Origin: Hermatobates lingyangjiaoensis
Lineage: Eukaryota; Arthropoda; Insecta; Hemiptera; Hermatobatidae
Length of the DNA stretch: 64,000 nucleotides
Direction of reading: 5' to 3'
Assembly: GCA_026182355.1 (NCBI GenBank)
Contig: JAPFBL010000104.1
Location: forward strand, 248,001-312,000
Within the stretch, counting starts at the first letter, position 1. Each line of letters begins with the position of its first letter. Made by a program: the position numbers and the translations under genes. Under the pieces are notes generated by a model. It worked only from the letters and a program-made list of their open reading frames with translations, did not search any database and was not told the DNA's origin. Below are positions 1 to 12,104 of the stretch, piece by piece.

Positions 1-1387
1 AGTAATATCAATATAGCCTTCTCGCTCTGGTGCATCCACCGAGACTGGCCTTCCATTAAGAAAAAAAAAGATATAAAACCAGTTAGAGCAAACAGCTATC
101 CAGCTAGACCCTCTCCACTGCAAGTCCTTCGTAAAAAGGCATACATTCGTAATGAGCAGCTTTGCCATCAACCAAGTTTACAACTCCCCTTTCACGGAGA
201 CATATTACCAATTCCGGTAGTTTAGAAATAAGTATGATTCAATTCACTTTCAACATTTTGAAGGACATCCTAGCTTCTTAGTAACAAACCAACAAGTCAT
301 ACTACCAAACACTCAAATTGATAACGCTGAATACAATGAGTTTTCTGTAACAATGTCAAGATCTTGCATGATATGCGAAATGCAAAAACTGGATGTTTTT
401 TATTTTATTGCACTTCTGACCTTTAGTTCTGAGAAGGGTATGCTATTTCATAACTTACTTATTCGTAGTATCTAATTTCTCAGTGTTATTTTAGGCTTAG
501 ACGAAGATAAAAATATTATCAAAATATTGGATGTAAACTCTGCCCTTTTATCCAACTCGTATGCAACAACATTCTTCTTCGTATGCTTTGACAACAGTTG
601 CATAGACAGCACATGGGGTCAGAGGGTTTAATATGATATATGTTTTTTAATATATCTAAATTATATAGACCTTAAATTCATAATAAGAAATTCGGAAAAG
701 AAACTTAGATCTGCCAATTGGAAGAACTGGTTTTCATCACAGTAGCCTAATGAATTAAACAAAAGAAAGCAGACTTGTAGTGTAGTTTTGAGAGAAAAGT
801 GAGAAAACAGAGGTATTTTAAAGGTTGTAAAAAGCAAGGAAAACAAACAAACAAGGCTACAAAAGTCAAGGCAAACACGGGAGTTTAGGAAAAAATAAGA
901 AAAACATTGTCTAGTACATGTCTGAAACTCTTAACCAGATTAATGCTATACTTAATAGTAAGTCTAATTTCAAAAACTATTTTGTTTTTCCTTAAACACA
1001 TGTTTAGTTTCCTTAAGGAAACTAATGTTTTCCTTAACAGCATTGATATTTCTTATGTCATCATTATAGCTTCTACTCAATTAGCATAATGGTTCTCATT
1101 ATTTATACGTACAAATAAGGCAATTTTTCTTCAGTTCTATACACTGAATATTGATGTTGTTTGACAGCCAGTTTTAATGGTTTACCTGATTGAAATATAT
1201 ATCTTTTTTAGTAACAATGTACATTGAATGAAGAAACGATTGGTTACGCAAAAGTAAATAAAAGTATGTTCAAGATATTGTAATACAATCATAAAATTTT
1301 GAAAAATGTGTAAATTTTAAATAATCTTTAAATTAAAATGTATATATTTTATGAAGGGATAACAAGATTTTACAATAAACACAAAAA
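1..1387. other. No recognisable feature
   Basis: AT-rich sequence; short ORFs at 661-846 and 907-1089 are Phe/Leu/Ser-rich and look like chance frames. Confidence 0.6.
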
Positions 1388-1579
1388 TCAATAACCAAAC
1401 CACAATCATAAATCAGAAAAAGGACTAAGATCTTTCAACCGTAAAATATGGTCTTCTTCAGAGTCAAATATCAACTAATTCAACCCAGTAGTGATTTGAC
1501 TCTGAAGAAGGCGGTTTGTTATGGTTGAAAGATCTTAGTTTTTTTTTCTGATTTCTTACTGTGGTTTAAACGTTGATTT
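1388..1579. repeat. Family A fold-back with paired hammerhead-like motifs
   Basis: The outer arms (ATCAATAACCAAACCACAAT near 1388 and ATTTCTTACTGTGGTTTAAA near 1552-1571) are inverted. The minus motif spans 1423-1465 and the plus motif 1498-1539. The plus motif reads GACT, CTGAAGA, a GG..GG-type hairpin, GAA, AGATCT palindrome, T, AGTT. It is a short PLE-type terminal-repeat pair without coding sequence. Confidence 0.7.
1498..1539 (+). ncRNA. Hammerhead-like motif (family A)
   Basis: Core CTGAAGA is followed by a degenerate stem II, GAA, AGATCT and T. Stem I is GACT against AGTT, so only three of the four pairs form. Confidence 0.45.
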
Positions 1580-1934
1580 ATCTACATATACAGTACCAAA
1601 ATTAAACTAACTAATTATGCTTAAAATGAATGCAATTCTTTTCATATGTTGTGTAAATTATACTATTGATTTCATGAAGGTTTTGAATTTCAAGCAATGA
1701 AAATAGCCCACAATTTAATAGTTTGATAAATTATCTTGTTTTCATCTGCCCAGTAATTAATACTCATATTGTTGTGTACTTCATCATAGTTGTTTTAATT
1801 CTCTTTTTGCATCTTGGGCATTGATGTTTCTCTTTACCTCTTTTCTTACACTTGTTTCCATACTTAATGTATTTTCTTAAGTTGAACTTTTCAATTCAGA
1901 TACATTGCTCAATGTCTTGCCATAGTTTAATATA

Positions 1935-2003
1935 TAGGGGCCGATAGATAGGCAGCTTGTTGGAGTGATTAAGACTGATACATATATGGACCGATACACA
2001 ATC
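1935..2003 (+). repeat. Isolated relative of the 114-bp minisatellite unit
   Basis: GGGGCCGATAGATAGGCAGC, ATTAAGACTGATACATATAT and GGACCGATACACA share order and wording with the 2.9-3.3-kb unit, about 1 kb away. Confidence 0.5.
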
Positions 2004-2944
2004 TTTTGTCTACCACTCTTTTTATCTTTAAACATATTCAGTTTGACTTTAAAATATTATACATTTCAAGAGCACAACTAAAAATAGCTAAATTTTAGAG
2101 AAGAAATTATGTTGATATCATTGAAGAAGATATATTTCCAAATCTTGTACAAAGAAGATTAAAATTAGCCAATCTTATTACTAAAACCTACTCCAGGTCG
2201 AAACAACTCTACTCTTAACAAGTTTGCCGGTCGTTAATGAAGTTAATTTAGTAGCTGGTTGGTAACTTTAAAATTCTTAAATGCATTTCAAGTTTAGTCA
2301 TATTTCTTTATCACTTTAGTGAAATCAAGTTGAAAGAAACTTTGTTTAGCAGGAACAGCCAAAGGAAACAAACTCTAGAGAAAGATCAACCCTCACCTTA
2401 TTTATGACACCTGTTTTTCACACGTCCATTTTCATAATTAAGGAAACAACACCGTAATATTTGATACTCACGGTACTAATAATTCAAATAGTTATACAAT
2501 AAATTAGTCTATGAAAGGTAGAATGAGACATTGAATCTTTAATAATAATTTAACGTTGTCACAAGAGCTTAATAGAAAAAATTGACATTATCAAAGGAGC
2601 ATTAGGAATTATCAGACTTACTTAGATAAAAGAGATATTATTATTAAACTTCAAGTCCCATTGATGATGCAGCCATTGCGAAACCGGTCGGACGACTCTA
2701 CCAGTGATAGACGAGGTATGACGGTTAATAATGATATCTTATTTACTAACCTCTGTGGCATCGACAATATGCATGTATTTAGGTAAAATGACTGACAGAA
2801 AGTCTCGTAAGAAAGTTGGATTCAATTAAATAAAAAATCTGATAAATCTACATAAGGTATCAGAATGAGTAACATGAATACATGGACTGATGGATAGAAT
2901 GCCCTATTAAAGACACTAAGATACTTACAAAGGCCGATGAACAG

Positions 2945-3330
2945 ACGGCATACTGAAGAGATTAAGACAGATACATATACCTGTTAGTTAGAGAGTCTGT
3001 TAGGGGATTACGACGGATATATTGGCCAATAGATACACAGCTTGTTAAGCTGTATCTATTAAGCTGTATGAGAGATTAAGACAGATACATATACCTGTTA
3101 GTTAGAGAGTTTGTTAGGGGATTACGACGGATATATAGGCCAATAGATACACAGCTTGTTAAGCTGTATCTATTAAGCTGTATGAGAGATTAAGACAGAT
3201 ACATATACCTGTTAGTTAGAGAGTTTGTTAGGGGATTACGACGGATATATAGGCCAATAGACACACAGCTTGTTACGCTGTATACACAGAGAGATTAAGA
3301 CATACATATAGCGATACTTAGATAGTTCGT
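2945..3330 (+). repeat. 114-bp minisatellite, about 3.3 copies
   Basis: GAGATTAAGACAGATACATA starts at 2958, 3072 and 3186, and a shorter variant at 3291. Each unit contains an internal palindrome (CAGCTTGTTAAGCTG) and GGGGATTACGACGGATATAT. A lone diverged relative lies at 1935-2003 (GGCCGATAGATAGGCAGCTT, GATTAAGACTGATACATATA). Confidence 0.88.
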
Positions 3331-5039
3331 TAGGGTAGGATAGAAGCTTAAACCAACAGAAATATTAGGTTAGAGATATTAAGGTAAATATTTAGGTTGA
3401 TAGATATTCTTAGTTTCCTAAAGTGATTAAGAAATATACAAATATTGATGTATAGGTAGTTGTTAGAGATAACAGAAAACAGCAAAGTTGTTGCAGACAG
3501 AGAACTGCAAAAGACAAAAAAAAAATTAAATTGATTATTTAACAAAAAATCAGTAAACGTAAAGTAATAGTTATACATACGATTATTATATGAAAGTTTA
3601 TTGGAATCTAAATTGTTAAGAAATGTATAGAAAACATTAAATATTCCATTATTACTTTTGTTTCTGGTACAATCCACGTACAATCCTAGGACAGTGCAAT
3701 CATAACTTACACAAGTTAGTATTTCTTTGGGGGATTAAAAGAGCTGGAAATACATAAGGTCTGGGATACGCTAATGCTGGGAGAGCGTAAGTAGCGACCC
3801 CATGAATATATCCTTCAATTGAGTCAATGGTGCACTTTACAATCAGTATAATTTCCTTAGAAATATTTGCTTATTCTTCTAATTTCAATAGGCATATTTT
3901 AAAATCAAATTAAAACATTAATAAAAATTGAATTTATAGTTAGTTTAACTTACGTATACAATTAAGTTTTGTTTAACTACACATTAATTAAGAATCACAA
4001 TTTTACCAAAAACATTATATTACAAACAAATTATACCAACATGTGTAATTTGTACCATTTTTCTTTAAATAATTTAAAAATATACGAATCACAGTAATCA
4101 GTACACTAATCCTTCATCATTAATAAATCATTGTGTTCTTCTTTTATAAAGACAGGAGGATGATAAATTTGTTAGTTAGAGCCAATTAATAATTCTTAAA
4201 CTGTAGTTGTCATACTCCATATACGGCGCCTCAGGCAGTGACCTAGTTTATTTGCACTAACCTAGTTATTTTTTGGGTTGTTTCCCATCCTATTCCATTA
4301 CATTTTTTTCATCCGTTTATAAATTTAAAAAATTGCCTCCTCTAGTATCTTTAAATTTCACTTTTAGAAGCATCAGTAGAGCCTGCATTTAATTTCTCAA
4401 TATAGAGATTATAATCATTTAAGTATTTACGATGATGGTCTCATATACCTGCTCCCGTAACTACTTTCTACAAAAAAAAAAGGTAATATACCAGCATTAG
4501 GATAGTTCTGTGTTCTCCAAAAATGAATTCATTATTTAGAGTAGGTTAATAGTTTTCACACCTGCACATTGTTAGTACAATAGACAATAGTAAATATTAG
4601 ATTATTGTAAATATCCGTCATCCCTCGTGAATCGGTGTTGTAGTTACCCGACTTGTTTTGCATGTTGTGTATTTTTAAGTTAAACTGATAATAGTCGAAC
4701 GATTTTGGTTATAAATACCTAATAAACATGCAGTGCTCATTTATGGTATATAGGCACTATTTGTTTAATATCTATACCCAGAATCCTTGGACTATTATCA
4801 GAATTACTTGATTATGCACAACGATTCACAAGGTCCGACAGATTTTTATAATAGTAATAGATTTTATACTGAGAACAGTGGTGGTAAAGAAATCTTTCAT
4901 TTGGTCAAGATCTATGATCACAGGCATATATGAATTGTGTCAGACCAAACGTGGTAGCCTTATACTTATATCACTGTCACCTGTCTTTGACAAGCCATGA
5001 CTATCATGTCATATTATTCATGATGCTTCTATTATAAAC
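3331..5039. other. No recognisable feature
   Basis: AT-rich. The 111-codon minus ORF at 3348-3683 is Asn/Phe/Leu-rich without motifs and is judged a chance frame. Confidence 0.55.
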
Positions 5040-5455
5040 CGATGAACGAGTCTTTTCGCGAACTATAGCACTGTAGTTCAACATCACGGATCTTACACTG
5101 CTAAAGTACTATATATGTGATTGTGGGATCAGTTAGTAAATTAATGTGATGTTTTGTTTTGTTTGTCAGTTTACATTATTTGTTTAGTCTTTTAAATACA
5201 TGTCATTGAATCACCAAGGTTTAGATTCCCTTTCAAACAACAGCTTCTACGATGGATGTCTTTGGGGAATTCTTAGGGGTATTTTCTGAACAAGGGGGTT
5301 TAGATGGGTTAGGATTTTGGTGTCCCCACTGGTGGTCAGCTATTGCTAAATTGGTCAATGGTTCGAATCTTTGGTTTCTTTGAATATCCAGATTTCCGGC
5401 ATACCAATGTGTCCCAGCCATAAGGCGCACACATTTATTTTGAACTATCAGGAGA
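5040..5455 (-). pseudogene. Jockey-like RT C-terminal fragment plus 3' UTR
   Basis: RLMAGTHWYAGNLDIQRNQR and FEPLTNLAIADHQW (5233-5430, minus) correspond to ARLIARAPWYARNVDIHHDL of the 23-kb copy, followed by a similar Pro/Asn-rich tail. Downstream bases such as TATGTGATTGTGGGATCAGT match the 3' UTR of the 32.7-kb copy (CTGTGATTGTGGGGTTA). 5'-truncated near TTTTGAACTATCAGG. Confidence 0.72.
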
Positions 5456-5905
5456 AGTGTATTGTTTTGTTTTGCGACTTGAAACTTGATCGAGTTGTGG
5501 GAGAAGAGTTGAAGGAGGTCAAGTAAACCTCCCTTAAGGACACATTAATAAATTTAACCGAAAAAAGCAACAAAATTAAACATTTCCCCATGATTGGGAC
5601 TCAAAAGTAGAGATCATATGTATTTTTTGAAATACTAGTATGTATTTATTAAAATATATAGTAGTACGTACGTTTTTTAAATTGAGCTCTTATATGCAGA
5701 AAACATCTTTCAAATTCACTTTTTTAATGTGTTTTGGTAGATTAAATAATATATTTTGAATTATGTAAAAAAACCCTGTTTTATTTACTAAAGAAATCTT
5801 TTCAATTTCAGTATATATGTGACTTTGAAAATACTGTATATTCTAGACATAAAAGAATTTGAGCACAAATTACTGAAATTAGTATAATCTTATTGCTGTT
5901 GCTGG

Positions 5906-5932
5906 CGGGGTGGCCAAGTGAATGTCACATAA
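5906..5932 (+). mobile_element. Possible SINE head scrap
   Basis: GGCGGGGTGGCCAAGTGAAT has an A-box-like TGGCCAAGTG. It is too short to place with confidence. Confidence 0.25.
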
Positions 5933-6489
5933 TACTTAATAGTTTAGTAAATATTGCTCTGGTATTGATAATTGAATGTCTGCTAGGTCAGGAAGTGGTA
6001 GTTAATAGAACATAAGCAGCATTTACTTAAGAATTAGAATATTTAAATATACGTTTGAAGTGCGTTTAAAGTTTCACAAATTACGGGTTTATATTTGAGA
6101 ATTCTTTGAGTGAGGGGTTTGGGTTTAATCAATTATGATGGTAGTGAATCAGAAACATATGAACCTCAAACCAACTGTCCTTAATTAAATATCAGTTTCT
6201 ATTTACATCTTTTTGGTCCAATCCTCTTTAATCAAAATGTGCAGTAAATGTTCATTTCTATCCACTACAAAAAAAAAAATTTTATCTTAACAAAAACCCA
6301 GTCATTTTCTTTTTGAAAAACTTCTCTTTCAAAACAGCTTATGCCTTTCATCTTTTAAATTACAAAACAGAAATAGAAATATAGAAAATACATTTGTCTC
6401 ATGAATAAGTCCATTTGCCACGATTAATGGGTCTCCTTTAGTATCCGAAATGTAAGACTGCCTGTTCAGGATATTCAATGGTATATATA

Positions 6490-6959
6490 TAGGTGTGTTA
6501 TCTAATCGAGATTCGGTCAAATTTTCTAGGTTCAAGAATCAAACTCTCATTGCCTACGTTTCGGTTTTATTTTAAAACCTTTTTCATAGGCCTACAAAAC
6601 AAAGGATAATAAGAAATCACATATCAACATCCAACATATAAACAATATGCAAATGAATTGTTATAACTTATGAATATTATAAGTAGAAGTATTTAGAGAT
6701 AAATAAAACAATATAACATACAGAAGTAAGAATTTTTTGACTAAGAAATTTTCTTAGTATGTATTTTTGTATATACATAAGTTGTAACAATTGATTTTCA
6801 TATTGTTTATATGTTGGACGTTGATATGTGATTTCTTATTATCCTTTGTTTGTAGGCCTATGAAAAAGGTTTTAAAATAGAACCAAAACGTCGGCAATGA
6901 GAGTTTGATTTTTGAACCTAGAAAATTTGACGGAATCCCTATTAGATGACACATCTATT
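6490..6959. repeat. PLE family E1 fold-back, about 180-bp arms
   Basis: Left arm 6490-6670 and right arm 6779-6959 are diverged reverse complements around a 108-bp AT-rich spacer. They share the TCATAGGCCTAC block, GATATGTGATTTCTTATTAT and the GAATCTCGATTAG end with family E2. Degenerate hammerhead-like motifs lie at 6550-6592 (minus) and 6855-6898 (plus). No endonuclease remains. It is older than E2, judging by mismatches between arms. Confidence 0.75.
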
Positions 6960-6984
6960 CTATCAAACGGTTGATATATTATTG

Positions 6985-6988
<4 letters not shown>

Positions 6989-7033
<45 letters not shown>
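6989..7033. repeat. (TA)n microsatellite
   Basis: Pure AT dinucleotide tract directly beyond the PLE E1 fold-back. Confidence 0.95.
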
Positions 7034-7036
<3 letters not shown>

Positions 7037-7079
7037 TTTGTAATATATGTCATTCATATATTTAACTAACTGCAGCGGA

Positions 7080-7270
7080 AAATAAGTAAGTTGTTCAGCA
7101 CATTATGGTCGGATATGAGAGAGATATGAAGAGAGAACAATAAAGAAAATAGAGGCGAGACAACGAGAAGGAGAAATTGTGAGAAGTGATGGAGGTAGAG
7201 AGAAAAGGAGGGAGGAAGAGTATGTGACAGAAGTAGAGGAAGAGAGAGGGAGAATGAAAAAAAAAAGGAA
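7080..7270. repeat. Purine-rich (GA) low-complexity stretch
   Basis: Imperfect GAGA/GGAGG sequence. It gives a spurious Phe/Leu/Ser-rich ORF on the minus strand. A shorter similar stretch lies at 7740-8030. Confidence 0.75.
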
Positions 7271-7505
7271 ACAGCTAGAAAAAACACAATCTGCTATGGT
7301 AATTTATATAGTAGTTTCACAATAACAAAATAATACTTTTTTAAACAATATTAATAGATTTCTTGCTTATAATATCTAATATAAATTCTTATTTAAAATA
7401 TATAATAACAACACATATAATTTCACATTAATAATAATAAATTTTATATATCTTCAAAAATAAATTCAGCGAATAAATTCAATGATTTAAATAATAATGT
7501 CATAA

Positions 7506-7680
7506 AGGGCTAGAGTAGACAAGTGGTTTGTGTGCTAGGTTCTCGACTCGGCGGATCCCAGGTTCAATTCTCACTCCGGGGCTCGATTCCTTCAACCAGG
7601 AGGTAAACGTCTCTGAGCACGTCATTGTTCGAACGTTAACCGTCGCTTCAGCTGATAACTGAATTGTTTGTTTTTAATGT
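7506..7680 (+). mobile_element. tRNA-derived SINE, 3' tail missing
   Basis: Head GGGCTAGAGTAGACAAGTGG, with B box GGTTCAATTC near 7561-7570, then GGGGCTCGATTCCTTCAACC and CGCTTCAGCTGATAACTG, parallels the 62-kb SINE (TCGATTCCTTCACACGAGAG, CACTTGAGCTGGTGATAA). Confidence 0.7.
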
Positions 7681-8979
7681 CAAAATTTTGAAAAGTTTAA
7701 AAAACTTTATAAATAGGAAAGTTATATTTTAAGATTTTTTTAATTACTGGGGTTGAGAATGAGAGATAGAGATGGGAGGCTACATGACAAGGAATGCCGG
7801 TATGTGGCAGTAACGTGTTAAGAGGGTGTGAAAGATTTGAGAATATAAACTAGATAAGAGGAAGATGCATTGATGATATAGATAGGGATAAAAAGTGAGT
7901 TCTAATAAATAAAATGGGGTGGATGGAAGAGAGAAGAAAAGAGTTAATAAGACGGAGTAATTAAGAAGATACCATATGATGTGACAGAGACGGACTAACA
8001 ACTAGAGAGAGAGAGTAAGAGACATGAATAGAGGTTTATCACAAACTTTGCACTGAATTATAAAAACCCAATCACCTTTACCAAGTTGTTAAGATACCTG
8101 CACACCCATAATCTACGTACATCAACAACAGTACTTACATTTCAAAGAGGTGTATTGTAAAGAGCGGCTCTTGTAAAGAGTTTCTCACAAAAGCGTTTTC
8201 ATAACTTCATACAAGCAAAATGCCAAAAACAAAGCCTCTATTGATCGGGTAAACAATGGTTTCAAATTCATCTTTTGATCCATTTCAGACTGCTTTCCAC
8301 CGACTGAGGAGTATTAATTGTCATGGTTTATGAACAGTCAACATTGTTATAACGTGGCTCCGTTTAACAAAATCAAGAGAATAAAAATGAATTATTTCAC
8401 AAATTTAAGCATAATAATTAATAAACATTTTTTTCATAGAATAATATAAATTTGTTTTTAATACCAGTAAAATAAATAACCCAATAATTTTAACGGTTTG
8501 CAATCAACTGATGTGTGTGACATTAATACAACTTTTCACCTCGTATTTTTTTAATTAAAATTTTTACTTTCCCTAAAATATATTGCATACAGAAATAGAA
8601 ATGTCCCGTTAGGAATAACAGCAGAAATCGGCTAGTAAGTGTACATTGCGTTTACATGTGTTCTTTTTTATATTTAATAATTTATTGTTAGACATTTCCC
8701 GTTGCTATTCCGTTATTAATCACTTCTGATAGTTGGAGAGCACTATGATTAGAGAAACGGAGGTAGTGAGTTACATGTGTTCTATGATATAAATTTTATT
8801 ACAAATGGGACAAACGAAAGAAACCTTGGGACCTTAGTTTATATATTTATTGAAGACAGTGACTGGTAGACAGAAGAGTTTTCTAAGGATATTGAATTAA
8901 ATGAATATTAATGGAATGACCATTATATGATTTGTTATGGGTGCAAATGGTTTTATCATACATCAAGGAAGGCTTAAAA

Positions 8980-9080
8980 GCCAACCGTAGCCATGATGGC
9001 TACATCAGTATCCATACAATCACTTAAGCAGTATTAGGCATCGTTTAAACAAGTTTGGGTGACATGGTTTCCGTTGGTGC
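8980..9080 (+). pseudogene. 5S rRNA-derived sequence (pseudogene or 5S-type SINE head)
   Basis: GCCAACCGTAGCCATGATGG, then AATCACTTAAGCAGTATTAG, AAGTTTGGGTGACATGGTTT and CCGTTGGTGCC, follows the order of animal 5S rRNA (GCCAAC start, TTAAGCA internal promoter area, TGGGTGAC, GTTGGC end). It is about 20 bases short and much mutated, so not functional. Confidence 0.65.
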
Positions 9081-10920
9081 CTCAGTATGTGGTTCGTCCT
9101 TGATTCATGGTTGCCGAATCCAAAATCAGACACACTTGCACGCCCTGACCAGTGCAAAGTGAATCTTCCCAAATTCATTAATCTGTGAGGATGTTTTGTT
9201 CATTTCACAGAAAGAGTACGGATTGGGAGCAGTGTTCCCTTTATCGATAAGGTGGAAGTAAGAACTGACTCGAACTCGGTTGACTCTTCTCGGGCATTCA
9301 CACACACACTTTCTCTCTCTCTCCAGGAAAGAAGCAAGTAAACAATCAACTATCATTTTGAGATGCTGCAAGGTTCACGAAACCAATAAGTTTCTTTTTG
9401 TGATTTATATACTCCTGACCGTTTTATTTCGTAATCCTCTCCTATTGACGGCATGAGGAGGCTTACAATTTAGTACATCCCGTTTGGGAAATATTTCAAT
9501 ATATAACTGAAGTAGTGTTTTTTTCACGTGATAGTAGCATTAAGAATGAAGCAAGGAGAACGCAGAAGTCACCACTGAGCTCCATGCCTCAGTTCTATAT
9601 TCCCTTTCGGTTTTAGATTCTAAAATCAAGCAGACGTACTGTTGGTTAGTCTTTGCTAAAACATAAACTTACCTATTACTTACTACATAGTATGAAATGC
9701 TATTTAAAATAATTTTATTTAAAATGAAGTTATTATTTTATGAAACCCATTATACTCAGTAATCCTTCTTTGTGCTTTATTCTATTTATCTAGACATAAC
9801 TATTGATTTGACCTTCTATGTTATGTTATGGTTACATGTAGCCGATTTTGTTATTTCGTGGTTATCAATAAAATCTTTGTTATTGTAAATCTTTGTTAGC
9901 TTCGGTTTAATTCTATTGAAGCACGATTTTGCGTTGAATTAATAAATTATCAATTAATTCATGCTAAACTGGATAGCTTATAATAGTACTCTTTACTTTA
10001 TTTTATATCCGAATTTATTTCAAGATATTAAAATACAACTTCTTTAACTATATATGTCCTTGGTTCACCAGTTGGTTGATTTTCTGTACCATGTCAAAAC
10101 AACAACAGAAAAGGATTCGAACAAATCACTCTCTTATCTATTTATGGTTATTAACTTCACCAGTAATTACAATCATTTAGTTATCAAAGTGCTTAAGGAT
10201 AGGTTATTGTTATATCCATTATTCTAGTAGATGATTAAAATTATTTTTCTTTCCATAAACAACCACTTTAATTCATACAATTTAATTACTTGTAATAGAT
10301 TTAGTTCAACGTACGAGGAGAATAGTTACTTTAATCTCTAATTCAACAAGTGGGCAGTAATTGCTCAACAGTAATTGTGTGCCCAACTTGTATTTAGTTG
10401 AGCACACATTTGTGCAATATTATAATTTAACATAGATATTGCACCAGTGCTACTATTTTATCAACCAAGTAGATGAATAAATATTGACATGTTCCAAACC
10501 ATGTAATTTATCAATTTGTCTCGGCTGTTAATACGAGCATCACTAATAACTATACTCTTAGATACTTAATCTAAGCAGAGAGAGTAGTCTGTTACTCACT
10601 AATCATTTAGAAACTTGACGACAACAAGAGGACTAGTCCATTTCTCTGTAATTTATATTGCTATATCTATAAGTTTTCCAGTAAACCTTATAGAAACTGG
10701 TGAGCAGTATACAAAAGAATCGTGACTTCAGCAGATAAACTTAGCTGATGTTAAGATCTGTTGCAAATTGATATTGTTGTTGATATGTATAGAGCGAAAT
10801 ATCTATATTACAATGTCAAAAGCGCTGCAAGAAATTTAAAAATGGGACTCTAATCTTCAAGGAAAGTAACGTTTCAAGGAAGAGGCAAAATTTTAAAAGG
10901 TTATTAGTAAAAAAATTAAC
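9081..10920. other. No recognisable feature
   Basis: AT-rich with a short CACACA/CTCTCT tract near 9300. Nothing matches the repeat families of the window. Confidence 0.55.
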
Positions 10921-11095
10921 TTGGATGTTTCAACCAGAACAAATGGTCTTCGTTCAAGTCTAACTGATAATGGGCAGTGTATACATACTGTATAAAGTAT
11001 ACTAGACAGTATCAGTTAGACTCTCACGAAGACCATTTGCATTGGCTGAATATGCTTAGTCATTTTTCTGATTTTCTTACTGTGGTTAACACATT
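10921..11095. repeat. Decayed family A fold-back
   Basis: Inverted halves (CAAATGGTCTTCGTTCAAGTC at 10939 onward, and GACTCTCACGAAGACCATTTG from 11019) surround a TA-rich loop, followed by CTGATTTTCTTACTGTGGTT as in the other family A copies. The core is mutated (CTCACGA) and the AGATCT palindrome is lost. Confidence 0.6.
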
Positions 11096-12104
11096 GATAC
11101 AATCTATAAAATAAATTTAAACGTTAGTAAGAAAAAAAAAATTACAAGAGTAATTTTCATAGATGTAAGTATAAAGGTAAATCTTGGGTGTTATAAGAAA
11201 GGAAAAGAATAGAGGTGATGCAGCAGGGGAACTCAATGAGAAAGTGACAGGTGAGAAATCTGCAACTGACAGGAAATCTCCGCCTAGTAAGGTTCCAGCC
11301 AGATTCCATCACCTCACTTTGTTAAACTTCTCTCAGAAGTTTAAATACTAAACTTACCGCTTTGAAGTCTTCAAAGCCCTCTTCCTGATCAAACTTTTCC
11401 TTTACAGAATAAATATACTTGCGAATAAGCGATGGAAACAACTTAAGATGATTTCACGGTAATTGAACCTCGAGCAATAATCATTAACATTGTATGCCAA
11501 CATTCATTTAATGGCTTTGTTATTCTTCGAGTATTTTTCTAATCTTCTTTATTGAAAACTTTAACTTTATAGAAATCTTTAATCTCTGCAAATTTTAATA
11601 GTTTGAGGCCCCATGTTACGACATGACGTATCTTCAAGTGGTATGTAATTTGTAACATAGTTTTTTCCAATAGATATAGTAATTTGTTATATTTAATTAC
11701 ACTGTATAGATGCAAACATTTATTATATTACAAGTATCTTGCTTAACATAAAAGATCCTGGGGAAAAACACTTTTTATGCAGATTAATGGGGATTTAAGA
11801 CAGGAATAGCAACAGCAATTAATCAGTAAAAGATGATTTTTCGTTATTGGCTAAATGTAAACAGTGTTCAAATCTCATGATCATAATCTACAGCAAGGCT
11901 TCCCAAACTTTTTCTAGTAAAATCCTAGCGCCCTCTACCATATAGACAGATGCGACTTTTTTTAAAAAAGTGAAAACAATAATACTATTCACAAAAGATG
12001 TATTTATAAATGATTGATATAGTACACAAACTCAACTTTGTCGGCTTGTAAATTCTATTTGGTCTTTACAATTACCTCAATTTAACAGCACAAAACATAT
12101 TTTT

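Noticed and set aside
2945..3330. CRISPR-like array
   Set aside because: The repeats are contiguous 114-bp units without unique spacers, in a eukaryotic genome. It is a minisatellite.
3348..3683. 111-codon Asn/Phe-rich minus ORF
   Set aside because: AT-driven composition, no motifs, no splice context. Most likely chance.
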